Assembly (NCBI RefSeq): GCF_014651075.1
Contig: NZ_BMWE01000004.1
Span: forward strand, 310,001-374,000
DNA length: 64,000 nt
Direction of reading: 5' to 3'
Source of the DNA: Streptomyces djakartensis
Lineage (GTDB): Bacteria > Actinomycetota > Actinomycetes > Streptomycetales > Streptomycetaceae
The position numbers and the translations under genes are program-made. Under the pieces are notes generated by a model that had not been told where the DNA came from, did no database searches, and saw only the letters and a list, made by a program, of their open reading frames with translations. Of this stretch, positions 41,976-50,734 are shown piece after piece; the stretch's first letter is position 1; every line of letters begins with the position of its first letter.

Positions 41976-43205
41976 TCAGCCTGTGAGGGACCGGCCGTCG
42001 GTGTGGGAGTCGGCCCGGGTCCGCACTGCCCGGATGTCCTCCGGGTGGCGCAGGGCGCGGGACACCGCTCCGATGTCGCGGAGCAGGTCCGTGGTGTCGC
42101 GGGTGCCGGTGCCGTCGTCCTCCCGTGCCCGGTTCCTGGTGTCGACCGCGTCCAGGATCGCCACCGTCGCGGCCAGTGCCTTCGCCCGGTCCGGCGGGTG
42201 CCCGAGGGCGACCGCGGCGGCGTAGGACCGTTCGCGCCGGTCCTCGTCGATGAACCGGGCGAGCGGCAGCAGGACGTCGCGGATGAACGTCTCCCGGCGT
42301 ACCAGCCGCAGCTCCGGCGTGGCGCGCAGCAGGAAGGGGACACCGCCGCCGTTGACCGTCTTCATGAGCAGGTACAGCGGCCGCAGTTCGTGATGGGCGA
42401 ACCGGACGTGCAAGCGGCCGTGCAGGTACTGCCCGGCGTGCGGAAGGATGAAGCCCACCGCGATCAGCACCGCGGACAGGCAGGCGAGCGGCGGCGCCAC
42501 GGCCGTGCTCAGCCAGTCCAGGTTCCGTCCGGACCAACGGGCCGCCACCGCGGTGAGTTTGGCGGCGTCGAAGAACAACTGCGCCGCGTAGCCGGCGCCG
42601 AGGAACTTCAGGCCCCAGCGCAGCAGGGCGTCGAGCCCGTCGGTGCGGATCCAGTTCCAGATCAGCCCGTTGGTGACCAGCGCGGCCACGGTGTGCGCGA
42701 GCAGATAGAGCACGATCATCTCGCGCATGAACGGGGTGTTCGCGTAGTACGTGTCCAGATCCCGCAGCCGCTCCACCGGCACGTCCGCGAGCGCGAACAG
42801 CACCCACATCGCGACGATCACACACGAGTACACGGCCACGACCCCGCGCATGGCGCGCCGGGTGCGGTCCGAGCGGTCGGACAGGCCGTTGCGCCAGGTG
42901 ATGATCAGCAGCAGACAGGACGCGCAGAAAGCGGTGAGCAGCGAGTAGACCCAGGGGCCGGAGAAGTTCGCCACCCCCGTGAGCCGGTTGACCCGGGCGA
43001 TGGTCGACGGCGCCACGAACACGAACACCGCGCAGGCGAGCAGCAGCAGCCCGCCGACCGCGCGCAGCATCGGATCCTTCCAGAGCCGGATGATGCTGGG
43101 CAGCTTGATGGCCAGGGCGGCGGCCAGGATCCCGGCGGGGATCCACCAGAAGTTCGGATAGAACTGATTGACGAACTCGACCGGGGTGAGCGCCACCGTC
43201 GTCAC
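41976..43205 (-). CDS. MAB_1171c/DUF6545-type multi-TM protein (module B)
   Basis: 409 residues from GTG 43205, overlapping the peptidase stop (GTGA). About seven transmembrane helices (FWWIPAGILAAALAIKL at the start) and a soluble C-terminal domain (LVRRETFIRDVLLPLARFID) with an Asp/Arg-rich tail. It shares VNRLTGVANFSGP and DTYYANTPFMREMIVLY with the two module A copies. Repeated pairing with an HExxH gene by direct overlap is the main evidence that the two gene types act together. Confidence 0.83.
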   Translation of the reverse strand: MTTVALTPVEFVNQFYPNFWWIPAGILAAALAIKLPSIIRLWKDPMLRAVGGLLLLACAVFVFVAPSTIARVNRLTGVANFSGPWVYSLLTAFCASCLLLIITWRNGLSDRSDRTRRAMRGVVAVYSCVIVAMWVLFALADVPVERLRDLDTYYANTPFMREMIVLYLLAHTVAALVTNGLIWNWIRTDGLDALLRWGLKFLGAGYAAQLFFDAAKLTAVAARWSGRNLDWLSTAVAPPLACLSAVLIAVGFILPHAGQYLHGRLHVRFAHHELRPLYLLMKTVNGGGVPFLLRATPELRLVRRETFIRDVLLPLARFIDEDRRERSYAAAVALGHPPDRAKALAATVAILDAVDTRNRAREDDGTGTRDTTDLLRDIGAVSRALRHPEDIRAVRTRADSHTDGRSLTG

Positions 43206-43858
43206 GGTGCCGCACCTCCCCGCGGCCTGCGACGGTCCGGCCCCCGATGGGACGGCCCTCGATGGTCCGGCCCCCGGTAGCCCAGCGACCGCTGCACGGG
43301 TTCGAGGGGCAGGTCCGGACCGCGCCCGTCCGGCAGCAGCGGCCGGCACACCGCGGCCAGCCGGTGCCCGAAGTCGTCGGCCTCCGCCTCGTCCCGTTCC
43401 CGGGAGCCGTTGCGGGCGGCCACCGTCAGCGCGACGTCCTCCCACCCCGGCCGGTCGGCGAACGCGTGGGCCGCCGCCGTCCCCACCGCGTGGTGGTGGC
43501 CGTGCCCCGCGTGCAGATGCCACAGCTCATGCCCGAGGATGACCAGCTGCTGCACCGCCTCGGCCCGCTCCTCGACGATCACCAGGTCGAACTCCTGGAA
43601 CTCGACCCACAGCCCCGTCACCTCGATCTCGTCGGGGAAACGCTCGAAGCGCAGCTCGACGGGGCGTCCGCCCCGCCGTGCGCTCATCTCCTCGCACAGC
43701 ACCCGGCACAACGACGGCACATCGGCCGGGAGCCGCTCTCGCGCCCGGACCGCGGCGGCGAGCTCGGCGGCCAGGCCGCGCGCGGCGGAGCCATGGCGCG
43801 AACGCCTGAGCGCGGCGGCGATTCGGGCGGCCCTGGCCCGCGCGCCCGCGATGTCCAT
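43202..43858 (-). CDS. HExxH metallopeptidase-like protein (ImmA/IrrE type, module B)
   Basis: 218 residues from ATG 43858, with GAAGGGGGAG upstream. The zinc motif HELWH (near residue 110, LVILGHELWHLHAGHGHHHA) is followed by RDEAEADDFGHRLAAV. An N-terminal helical region (about 1-60) is absent from the module A protein, and the C-terminus carries a short RGPDHRGPSHRGPDRR repeat. It lacks a nearby XRE gene of its own; module A's regulator may serve both. The start lies 339 bases from the divergent arabinofuranosidase gene. Confidence 0.82.
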   Translation of the reverse strand: MDIAGARARAARIAAALRRSRHGSAARGLAAELAAAVRARERLPADVPSLCRVLCEEMSARRGGRPVELRFERFPDEIEVTGLWVEFQEFDLVIVEERAEAVQQLVILGHELWHLHAGHGHHHAVGTAAAHAFADRPGWEDVALTVAARNGSRERDEAEADDFGHRLAAVCRPLLPDGRGPDLPLEPVQRSLGYRGPDHRGPSHRGPDRRRPRGGAAP

Positions 43859-44011
43859 CGCTCCCCCTTCTCACCACCGGCCGACGGCTTGGCAGCGGGT
43901 CCGAGACTACGCGCCCGAAAGTGTTCGCGTCATGCGATTCAAGTGCCCGTAGTACAACGAGGAACGACTGATTCCGCCCGATGGACGTGGGCAAAGTTCC
44001 GGATCGGCCCA

Positions 44012-44040
44012 TTGACGTGCAAGCGCTGCGAACTTACGGT
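44012..44040 (+). promoter_or_regulatory. Promoter of the arabinofuranosidase gene
   Basis: TTGACG (44012-44017), exactly 17 bases, TACGGT (44035-44040): a close match to the vegetative consensus. Transcription would begin near 44047, leaving a leader of about 150 bases that contains the palindrome at 44064-44077. Confidence 0.7.
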
Positions 44041-44063
44041 CCGGTTCGAGGTAACGAGCGCCT

Positions 44064-44077
44064 TTCGGTATACCGAA
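44064..44077. promoter_or_regulatory. Palindromic operator candidate in the arabinofuranosidase leader
   Basis: TTCGGTATACCGAA is a perfect 14-bp palindrome, A/T-centred in a GC-rich region, about 17 bases downstream of the predicted start point. The position suits a LacI- or GntR-type repressor blocking elongation; the regulator is not in the window. Confidence 0.6.
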
Positions 44078-44197
44078 CGCGGTGCCCCGAGGGGCGCGGA
44101 GGTGTCATCGAAGTGCGGCTACCGCCGCGCGGGCGCGACCGGCAACGAACCACCCGCAGCCGCCCCCGAACAGAACCGCCCACCCCGAAAGGCGCAC

Positions 44198-45712
44198 ATG
44201 CACACCGCCCGCTTCACCCTCGACCCGGCCTTCACCGTCGGCGAGGTCAACCCTCGCCTCTTCGGCAGCTTCGTGGAACACCTCGGCCGCTGCGTCTACA
44301 CCGGCGTCTTCGAACCCGGCCACCCCGCAGCCGACGACAAGGGCCTGCGCCGGGACGTCCTGGACCTCGTCCGGGAACTCGGCGTCACCGCCGTCCGCTA
44401 CCCCGGCGGCAACTTCGTCTCCGGCTACAAGTGGGAGGACTCGGTGGGCCCCGCGGAAGACCGCCCCCGCCGCCTCGACCTCGCCTGGCACTCCACCGAG
44501 ACCAATCGCTTCGGCCTCTCCGAGTACATCGACTTCCTCCGCAAGATCGGCCCCCAGGCCGAACCCATGATGGCCGTCAACCTCGGCACCCGAGGCGTCG
44601 CCGAAGCCCTCGAACTCCAGGAGTACGCCAACCACACCGAAGGCACCGCCCTCTCCGACCTCCGCGTCTCCCACGGCGACAAGGACCCCTTCGGCATCAG
44701 GCTCTGGTGCCTCGGCAACGAGATGGACGGCCCCTGGCAGACCGGCCACAAGACGGCCGAGGAGTACGGCCGCCTCGCCGCCGAGACGGCCCGGGCCATG
44801 CGCCAGATGGACCCCGGCGTCGAACTCGTCGCCTGCGGCTCCTCCAGCCAGTCCATGCCGACCTTCGCCGAGTGGGAGGCGACGGTCCTCAAGGAGACCT
44901 ACGACCTCGTCGACTACATCTCGCTGCACGCCTACTACTGGCCCGAGGACGGCGACATCGACTCCTTCCTCGCCTCCGCCGTCGACATGGAGTCGTTCAT
45001 CGACAACGTCGTCGCGACCGCCGACCACGTGGGCGCGCGCCTGAAGTCGAAGAAGAAGATCAACCTGTCCTTCGACGAGTGGAACGTCTGGTACCTGCCC
45101 GAGTGGGAGTCGCACGCGAAGACCTTCGAGCAGCACGACTGGCCCGAGGCCCCCCGCCTCCTGGAGGACAACTACAGCGTCACCGACGCCGTCGTCTTCG
45201 GCTCGCTCCTCATCGCCCTGCTCCGGCACGCCGACCGCGTCACGGTCGCCTGCCTGGCCCAGCTCGTCAACGTCATCGCGCCGATCATGACCGAGCCGGG
45301 CGGCCCGGCCTGGCGGCAGACGACGTTCTTCCCCTTCGCCCAGGCCGCCCGGCACGGCCGCGGCCAGGTCCTGGACGTCCGCGTGGACTCGCCGACGTAC
45401 CGGACGAAGAAGTACGGCGAGACCGACCTGCTGCACGCCACCGCCGTGCGCGCCGACGACGGCACGGTCACGGTCTTCGCCGTCAACCGCGGCCGCACCG
45501 ACGCCCTCCCGCTCGAGGTCGCCCTGGCCGGCCTCGGCCTCACCCGGGTCGTCGAGCACAGCGCCCTCGCGGACGCCGACCCCGACGCCCGCAACACCCT
45601 GGACGACCCCGAGCGGGTCACCCCGCACCCGGTCGACGGCACCGCCCTCCGCGACGGCACGCTGAACGCCGTCCTGGAACCGCTGTCCTGGAACGTGATC
45701 CGGCTGGCGTAG
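44198..45712 (+). CDS. GH51 alpha-N-arabinofuranosidase
   Basis: 504 residues, typical for GH51, from ATG 44198 with GAAAGG upstream. It has a TIM barrel plus C-terminal jelly-roll. The acid/base is E175 in CLGNEMDGPW and the nucleophile E294 in SFDEWNVWY, the same numbering as the characterised Geobacillus enzyme. FGSFVEHLGR and RYPGGNFVSGY are conserved near the N-terminus. No signal peptide, so it acts inside the cell on imported arabino-oligosaccharides, releasing L-arabinose. Monocistronic, with its own promoter and palindromic operator; converges on the propeller gene with 16 bases between. Confidence 0.95.
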   Translation: MHTARFTLDPAFTVGEVNPRLFGSFVEHLGRCVYTGVFEPGHPAADDKGLRRDVLDLVRELGVTAVRYPGGNFVSGYKWEDSVGPAEDRPRRLDLAWHSTETNRFGLSEYIDFLRKIGPQAEPMMAVNLGTRGVAEALELQEYANHTEGTALSDLRVSHGDKDPFGIRLWCLGNEMDGPWQTGHKTAEEYGRLAAETARAMRQMDPGVELVACGSSSQSMPTFAEWEATVLKETYDLVDYISLHAYYWPEDGDIDSFLASAVDMESFIDNVVATADHVGARLKSKKKINLSFDEWNVWYLPEWESHAKTFEQHDWPEAPRLLEDNYSVTDAVVFGSLLIALLRHADRVTVACLAQLVNVIAPIMTEPGGPAWRQTTFFPFAQAARHGRGQVLDVRVDSPTYRTKKYGETDLLHATAVRADDGTVTVFAVNRGRTDALPLEVALAGLGLTRVVEHSALADADPDARNTLDDPERVTPHPVDGTALRDGTLNAVLEPLSWNVIRLA

Positions 45713-45728
45713 ACCCCGGCCGGGCGGG

Positions 45729-46835
45729 TCAGCGTTCGATCCGCGGCAGGGCGGACGCCGACGGCATCGTCTCGGTCGAGCCGACCGCCCAGTAGCCGTC
45801 CGACCCCGGCACCGCGGCAAGGGAGTTCATGACGACGGGGGTCGTCGCCACCGGCCCCCGCTCGCTCACCCACGCCGTGCCGTCCCAGCGCAGGTAGTGG
45901 GCCCGGGTCTGGTCCCAGAAGTCCCACCCGGCGATACGGTCGGGGCGGCCCTGCGCGTCGGCCACGATCCCGGTGAGCACCCCCACGCCGAACGGTGCCG
46001 CGACGTACTCCCAACCGGTGCCGTCCCCGTGCAGCAGCCGCACGCCCGGAGGCTTGCCGGGCGGGCCGCCGACGCCGTAGTCGTAGCCCGTCATCCAGAT
46101 GTCGTCGCGGGCGACCGGGAGCAGCCCGGTGAAACCGGCGCGGACACCGCCGGGCGCCGGCAGCACGGTCCAGGCCGCTCCGTCCCAGCGGGCGACGAGC
46201 TCGCTGCCGTAGACCCAGATGTCGCCACACGGCGCACGGTGGACGCCGTAGGGAGGGACGGTGGTCGTGGCCGGAGGCGCCTCCAGCCAGGTCCACTTGC
46301 CCCCGTGGCCGTGCAGCAGCACCGCGCCGGCGCTGTTCCGGCCGGACACCCAGACGTGGCCCCGGGGGCCGGTCGTGACCGCGGCGAGGGACGTGCCGGG
46401 CGCCCCTCGCCCGGGGAAGTCGGCCTCCCGCCACGTCAGGCCGTCCCAGGCGAGCAGCCGGGCGGTGCCGGAGGTATCGGTGCCGACGGCCCAGGCGCGG
46501 CCCTCGGACGCGGCGGCGACCGAGCCCAGATGGCCGCCGAAGCCGGTGCCGGTCCGCTGCCAGGCCGTGCCGTCCCACACGAGGGCCAGCGCCTTCCCTC
46601 GTACGCTGCCGTAGCGGCCCTCCTCGCCCACGGCCCAGGCGAGGCCGGGCCCCGCTGCCGCCACGTCCAGCAACTGCGCGGCGGGGGCGGCCTCCGGGGC
46701 GGTGACCGCCTCCCACCCGCGTGGCACGCCCCCGTTCCGGCCGGACGCGGCGACCGCCGGCCCGACGCCCGCCGAGGCGAGTCCCAGACCCGCCCCCGCG
46801 CCGGCTAATCCACCGATGAAACGCCGTCTTCGCAC
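45729..46835 (-). CDS. Tat-exported propeller-like protein with a TTA codon
   Basis: 368 residues from GTG 46835, with AGGGAGGGG upstream. The start VRRRRFIGGLAGAGAGLGLA is a twin-arginine signal; the second Leu (plus-strand 46806-46808) is TTA, predicting bldA-dependent translation. The mature part has about six repeats built on WDGTAWxx, AWAVG and WxxG motifs, indicating a beta-propeller. No catalytic residues are recognised; it may bind glycans or proteins outside the cell. It ends 16 bases from the arabinofuranosidase stop and lies just downstream of the GH35 gene on the same strand. Confidence 0.82.
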   Translation of the reverse strand: MRRRRFIGGLAGAGAGLGLASAGVGPAVAASGRNGGVPRGWEAVTAPEAAPAAQLLDVAAAGPGLAWAVGEEGRYGSVRGKALALVWDGTAWQRTGTGFGGHLGSVAAASEGRAWAVGTDTSGTARLLAWDGLTWREADFPGRGAPGTSLAAVTTGPRGHVWVSGRNSAGAVLLHGHGGKWTWLEAPPATTTVPPYGVHRAPCGDIWVYGSELVARWDGAAWTVLPAPGGVRAGFTGLLPVARDDIWMTGYDYGVGGPPGKPPGVRLLHGDGTGWEYVAAPFGVGVLTGIVADAQGRPDRIAGWDFWDQTRAHYLRWDGTAWVSERGPVATTPVVMNSLAAVPGSDGYWAVGSTETMPSASALPRIER

Positions 46836-46925
46836 GAGGTTCCCCTCCCTGTCGGCACCCCTGGAAGGCCAACAGGCTGAACCAGCGTGCCGGAGAAGAC
46901 AAGGCACGGGGACGGCTCGATCCGG

Positions 46926-49901
46926 TCACACAGGCCTGACCGGCACCCCTCCCGCCGCCGCGCCCAGCACGGTCAACCGCACATCCCCCGGCCCCGACGG
47001 TGTGGTCCCGTCGGACAACACCGCCAACGCCAGTGTGTTGGAGCCACGTGTGCGCAGAATCCCGTTCGGCAGGACGAACGTGTGCTGCGGCCCCACATCG
47101 TTGATGTACTGGCCCATGTTCCAGCCGTTGAGGAAGATCTGCACGCGGTAGGCGCGGTCCGGGTCGTCGTCGAGGACGAGACCCAGCGAGGCGTCGACGC
47201 CCGGGTCGACGTCCAGCCGGAAGTCCGTCCGGTACCAGGTGACCCCCTGTCTCCGGTCGGCCCGGGGGAGCCCGGCGTCCTTCCAGTCCCCGTCGTCGTA
47301 CTCGGGCAGGTGCCAGCCCTCGCGCTCCCCGTACAGGCCACCGTTGTTGAGGGGCCCGCGCACCGGATCGGGCATGGACTCGCCCTGGATCCGCCAGGTC
47401 ACCTCCGGGTCGGCGCCCTCGAAGGTGACGGCGGTCAGTCCCCGCGCCGCCTTGTGCGTGTCGAGCGCCTCGCCGTCCATGTCGTGCTGCATCCGCCGGA
47501 CGAGCACGGACAGCACATGCCGCTCACTCCTCCCACGCTGCTCACGGAACCTCTTCCGCAGTTCCTCCGGGATGCCGAACGCGGCCCTGGCCGTCCACGT
47601 CCCCTGCCGGGCCCGGTCCTCGTCCGGCACCGGCATCCGGTGCGTGCCGAGCGGCTCACCGTCCAGCCAGGCCATCAACAGGCCCTGCGTGCCCGTGCTG
47701 TAGGCGAGGGACACGGACTCGACGCCGCCGCCGTCCGTCCACTCGCCCCGGTACCAGACGTCGCCGTAGTGGAAGCCGTAGTCGTCGGCGAACAGCACCG
47801 GCTGGCCCTCGGGCACAGGGGTGGTGCTGAAGGTCGTCCTCCTGTCGGCCGTCGTCCATCCCGAGTCGTCGAAGTCCGGCTCGGACTCCGGGTTCTCGGT
47901 CCGCCGCCGCCAGCCGTCGAGCGCGGGCAGGACCGGCCGGGTCACGCCGGGCAGCGGCCGGAGCGCCAGCAGACTGCCGGAGGCGCTGAGCCGCGTGGGC
48001 ACCGCGCGCCCGTTCCACGTGACATGGGTGATCCCGCGCGGCCCCCACACCTCCAGGCCGGTCGCCCCGATGGTGTCGCCGGTGAGGTGGACCGTCGAGC
48101 CGCGCAGCTCGGCCGACCGCAGCAGCGCCGGACCGTAGACCAGGAGCCGGCCGGACGGGGTCTCGTACGGCCAGAGCCGCAGGGCCGTCGCGTCGTCGGC
48201 GAACAGCATCAGCATCGGCGTGTCCACGCCGTCGCCCTCGACCATCACCCGGCTCAGACCGCCGGCGCCGAGCGGAACGCTGATGTTCAGCTTGCCGAGG
48301 TTGTACGCCCACGCCGGCTCCGGATCCAGCCGCATCGGCGTCGGTTCGTCCGGGCAGTCCAGCACGACCTGCGCCAGATCGCCGTGGGCTCCCGCGAACA
48401 CCGCGAGGTCCTGCCGTCCGGCGGTCAGACTCAACATGGGCTGCACCGTGGAGTGCACCATCGTCCGCCTGCCGAGCCTCAGGTTGGCGGCGATCAACTT
48501 GGCGTCCCGCGCCGGGACCGTGACCGGCACGTCGATCCCGGCGTCCGGCAGCGTCGTGGTGACCGCCTCGCCGGAGTCGTTGCGCAGGACGTAGACGTGG
48601 GCCCCGGTGTCGGGGTTGGTGAGGTGGTAGACCTTGATCCGCTTGTCCGTGGCGCGCACGGCCCTGGCCCGGTTCAGCCTGGCGAGGTCCGGCACGTGCC
48701 GCAGCAACTGCCCGATCCGGTGCATCGCGGCGAGCTTGGGGGTGGCGTTGCGGGCCTCGTCGAAAGCGGCCCCGTAGTCGTACGAGGTGTAGACGGCCGG
48801 GGCGGGCAGCCAGCCCCAGGAGGTGCCGCCGAACGTCATGTAGACGTTGTGCAGCGTGATGCCGTTGGCGAGGTTGGTGAGGTAGAAGCGCCGCTCGTAC
48901 GCCCCGTCCCGGGTCCGGCGCGCCTCGGCGTACCCCTTCCCGCCGAACCGGGAGCCGCCCCAGGGGTCGAACCAGCCCCCGCCGAACTCGGGCACGAACC
49001 CCGGCGTCCGCGGACTGGCCGTGGCCCCGCCCTTCGCCCCGCCGGGGCCGAAGTGCCCCCAGTCGGGCGGCACCTCGTCCGGCTCCGGATACCCGTCGAA
49101 CCCGTACAGCCACCGCCCCTTCTCACCGCCCGTACCGAACGACCCCGGGACCCAGAACCCGTTCCGCCCCTTGTCGTTGTGGAACAGCGGTACGTCGATG
49201 CCGTCGGCGCGGACCTTCTCGTACAGGTACGACATGTAGGCGCGCCCGGCCGGCTCGTCCACGTGCGCGTCGTACTCGTTCTCGATCTGGTACAGCAGGA
49301 CCGTGCCCGTGCCCCGGGTGAACAGCCGCTTCGCCACGACGGCGTTGACGGCGGTCAGCCACTCGTCGACGTACCGCAGATACGTCGGGTCGGAGGTCCG
49401 GGCGGTGCCCTCGGTCGCGGTCAGCCAGCCCGGGAAGCCACCCGCGTCGACCTCCGCGTTGATGTACGGACCGGGCCGCACGATCACGTACAGACCGGTC
49501 TCCGCCGCCATCCGCAGGAACAGGTCGAGGTCGCGCACCCCGGTGAAGTCGTACCGTCCGGGAGCGGAGGAATGGTAGTTCCACGCGACGCACACACTGA
49601 CGGCGTTGTAGCCGTGGGCACGCATCTTCTCCAGCACGTCCCGCCACAGGGACGGGCTCGGCAGCCGGAAGGGGTGCATCTCGCCCGACCAGAGCACCAG
49701 ACGCCGGCCGTCGACCAGCAGCGAGTGCCGGTCGAAGCCGATCTCGTGCCGCCCGCCGTCCGCGCTCGGCACGGGCGGTGGCGGGCCGGTGGGCACCGGA
49801 CGTGACGCGTTGGCGGAGGTCGGCGACCCGCTGCCGGTCAGCGCGAAGCCGAGCGCCGCCGTGCCTGCGAGAGCGTGGAAGGTACGCCTGCTGAGCTCCA
49901 A
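46926..49901 (-). CDS. Tat-exported GH35 beta-galactosidase
   Basis: 991 residues. The start is TTG 49901, supported by AGGAGG seven bases upstream. A twin-arginine signal (SRRTFHALAGTAALGFA) is followed by a low-complexity linker and a GH35 barrel: SGEMHPFRLP, RPGPYINAEVDAGG, acid/base E209 in QIENEYDAH, nucleophile E305 in FVPEFGGGWFDPW. Several beta-sandwich domains follow, as in large fungal-type enzymes, ending with a jelly-roll that contains NGWNMGQYINDVGPQ. It should release galactose from pectic or arabinogalactan side chains outside the cell. Divergent from an Rrf2-type regulator. Confidence 0.93.
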   Translation of the reverse strand: MELSRRTFHALAGTAALGFALTGSGSPTSANASRPVPTGPPPPVPSADGGRHEIGFDRHSLLVDGRRLVLWSGEMHPFRLPSPSLWRDVLEKMRAHGYNAVSVCVAWNYHSSAPGRYDFTGVRDLDLFLRMAAETGLYVIVRPGPYINAEVDAGGFPGWLTATEGTARTSDPTYLRYVDEWLTAVNAVVAKRLFTRGTGTVLLYQIENEYDAHVDEPAGRAYMSYLYEKVRADGIDVPLFHNDKGRNGFWVPGSFGTGGEKGRWLYGFDGYPEPDEVPPDWGHFGPGGAKGGATASPRTPGFVPEFGGGWFDPWGGSRFGGKGYAEARRTRDGAYERRFYLTNLANGITLHNVYMTFGGTSWGWLPAPAVYTSYDYGAAFDEARNATPKLAAMHRIGQLLRHVPDLARLNRARAVRATDKRIKVYHLTNPDTGAHVYVLRNDSGEAVTTTLPDAGIDVPVTVPARDAKLIAANLRLGRRTMVHSTVQPMLSLTAGRQDLAVFAGAHGDLAQVVLDCPDEPTPMRLDPEPAWAYNLGKLNISVPLGAGGLSRVMVEGDGVDTPMLMLFADDATALRLWPYETPSGRLLVYGPALLRSAELRGSTVHLTGDTIGATGLEVWGPRGITHVTWNGRAVPTRLSASGSLLALRPLPGVTRPVLPALDGWRRRTENPESEPDFDDSGWTTADRRTTFSTTPVPEGQPVLFADDYGFHYGDVWYRGEWTDGGGVESVSLAYSTGTQGLLMAWLDGEPLGTHRMPVPDEDRARQGTWTARAAFGIPEELRKRFREQRGRSERHVLSVLVRRMQHDMDGEALDTHKAARGLTAVTFEGADPEVTWRIQGESMPDPVRGPLNNGGLYGEREGWHLPEYDDGDWKDAGLPRADRRQGVTWYRTDFRLDVDPGVDASLGLVLDDDPDRAYRVQIFLNGWNMGQYINDVGPQHTFVLPNGILRTRGSNTLALAVLSDGTTPSGPGDVRLTVLGAAAGGVPVRPV

Positions 49902-49948
49902 GGGAGCGCCTCCTGTTGTGCTGCCGTGCCGTACGTGGTGTGGTGCGT

Positions 49949-49980
49949 CATTGTCCAGGGACCGACCACGACAATGGTCC
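49949..49980. promoter_or_regulatory. Inverted-repeat operator in front of the Rrf2 gene
   Basis: CATTGTC (49949-49955) and GACAATG (49970-49976) form a perfect inverted repeat with a 14-base spacer; GGACC (49959-49963) and GGTCC (49976-49980) form a second, nested one. GACAAT at 49970-49975 looks like a -10 element seven bases before ATG 49982, which has no ribosome site, so the transcript may be leaderless and autorepressed. Confidence 0.5.
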
Positions 49981-49981
49981 T

Positions 49982-50440
49982 ATGAGGATCTCTGCACGAG
50001 CGGACTACGCGGTACGAGCGGTCGTGGAACTGGCCGTCAGGCAGGGGGAAGGGCCGGTCAAGGCGGAGACCGTCGCCACCGCGCAGGACATCCCCCACAA
50101 GTTCCTCGAGGGAATCCTCGGCGATCTGCGGCGCGGGGGAGTCGTCGACAGCCGGCGCGGCGGGGGCGGTGGCTACCGGCTGGCCCGCGAGGCCGCAGAG
50201 ATCACGGTCGCGGACGTGATCCGGGCCGTGGACGGCCCCATCGTCTCGGTACGCGGCGAGCGCCCGACCGGCCTCGCCTACACCGGCACCGCCGAGCCGC
50301 TGCTGCCGCTGTGGATCGCCCTGCGGGCCAATGTGCGCAGGATCCTGGAGGGCGTGACGGTCGCGGACCTCGCGGCAGGGGAGCTGCCGGATGCGGTGGA
50401 GCGGCTGGCCGCGGAACCGGCGGCCTGGGAGAACCCGTGA
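49982..50440 (+). CDS. Rrf2-family regulator without cysteines
   Basis: 152 residues. The N-terminal winged helix is typical of Rrf2 proteins: MRISARADYAVRAVVELAVR, then HKFLEGILGDLRRGGVVDSRRGGGGGYRLA. The segment that carries three Cys ligands in IscR/NsrR (here GERPTGLAYTGTAEPLLPLW) contains no Cys, and there is none in the whole protein, so it cannot bind an iron-sulfur cluster in the usual way. Divergent from the GH35 gene, 80 bases away, making that gene a plausible target. Confidence 0.88.
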   Translation: MRISARADYAVRAVVELAVRQGEGPVKAETVATAQDIPHKFLEGILGDLRRGGVVDSRRGGGGGYRLAREAAEITVADVIRAVDGPIVSVRGERPTGLAYTGTAEPLLPLWIALRANVRRILEGVTVADLAAGELPDAVERLAAEPAAWENP

Positions 50441-50734
50441 CGGGCCGCGTCCGCTGGGGAGCCGGCGGATGATCCTCATCGGGTCCTCGGGGTGTCCTGG
50501 AGCTGACGCACTGCTACCGCACCTTATGCGCCGGCCGGCGACACCCGTGAACCCGCCACTGTGAATGGCCGGAGACCGCCCTGGCCACCCCCTCCCACCC
50601 TGCGTACGATGCGACCGCTCCCGGCCTTCACAGCACCTTCATGGAATGGTCACAGGTCGGGGGCGCATGTGCTGTCGTCTTGACATGATCATGCTCACCT
50701 CGTGTTCCACCCCCCACGAACGGATGGGAGAACC

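Noticed and set aside
46887..49805. Long plus-strand open frame opposite the GH35 gene
   Set aside because: Composition is typical of antisense shadow in high-GC DNA; the GH35 frame has motifs, a Tat signal and a ribosome site.
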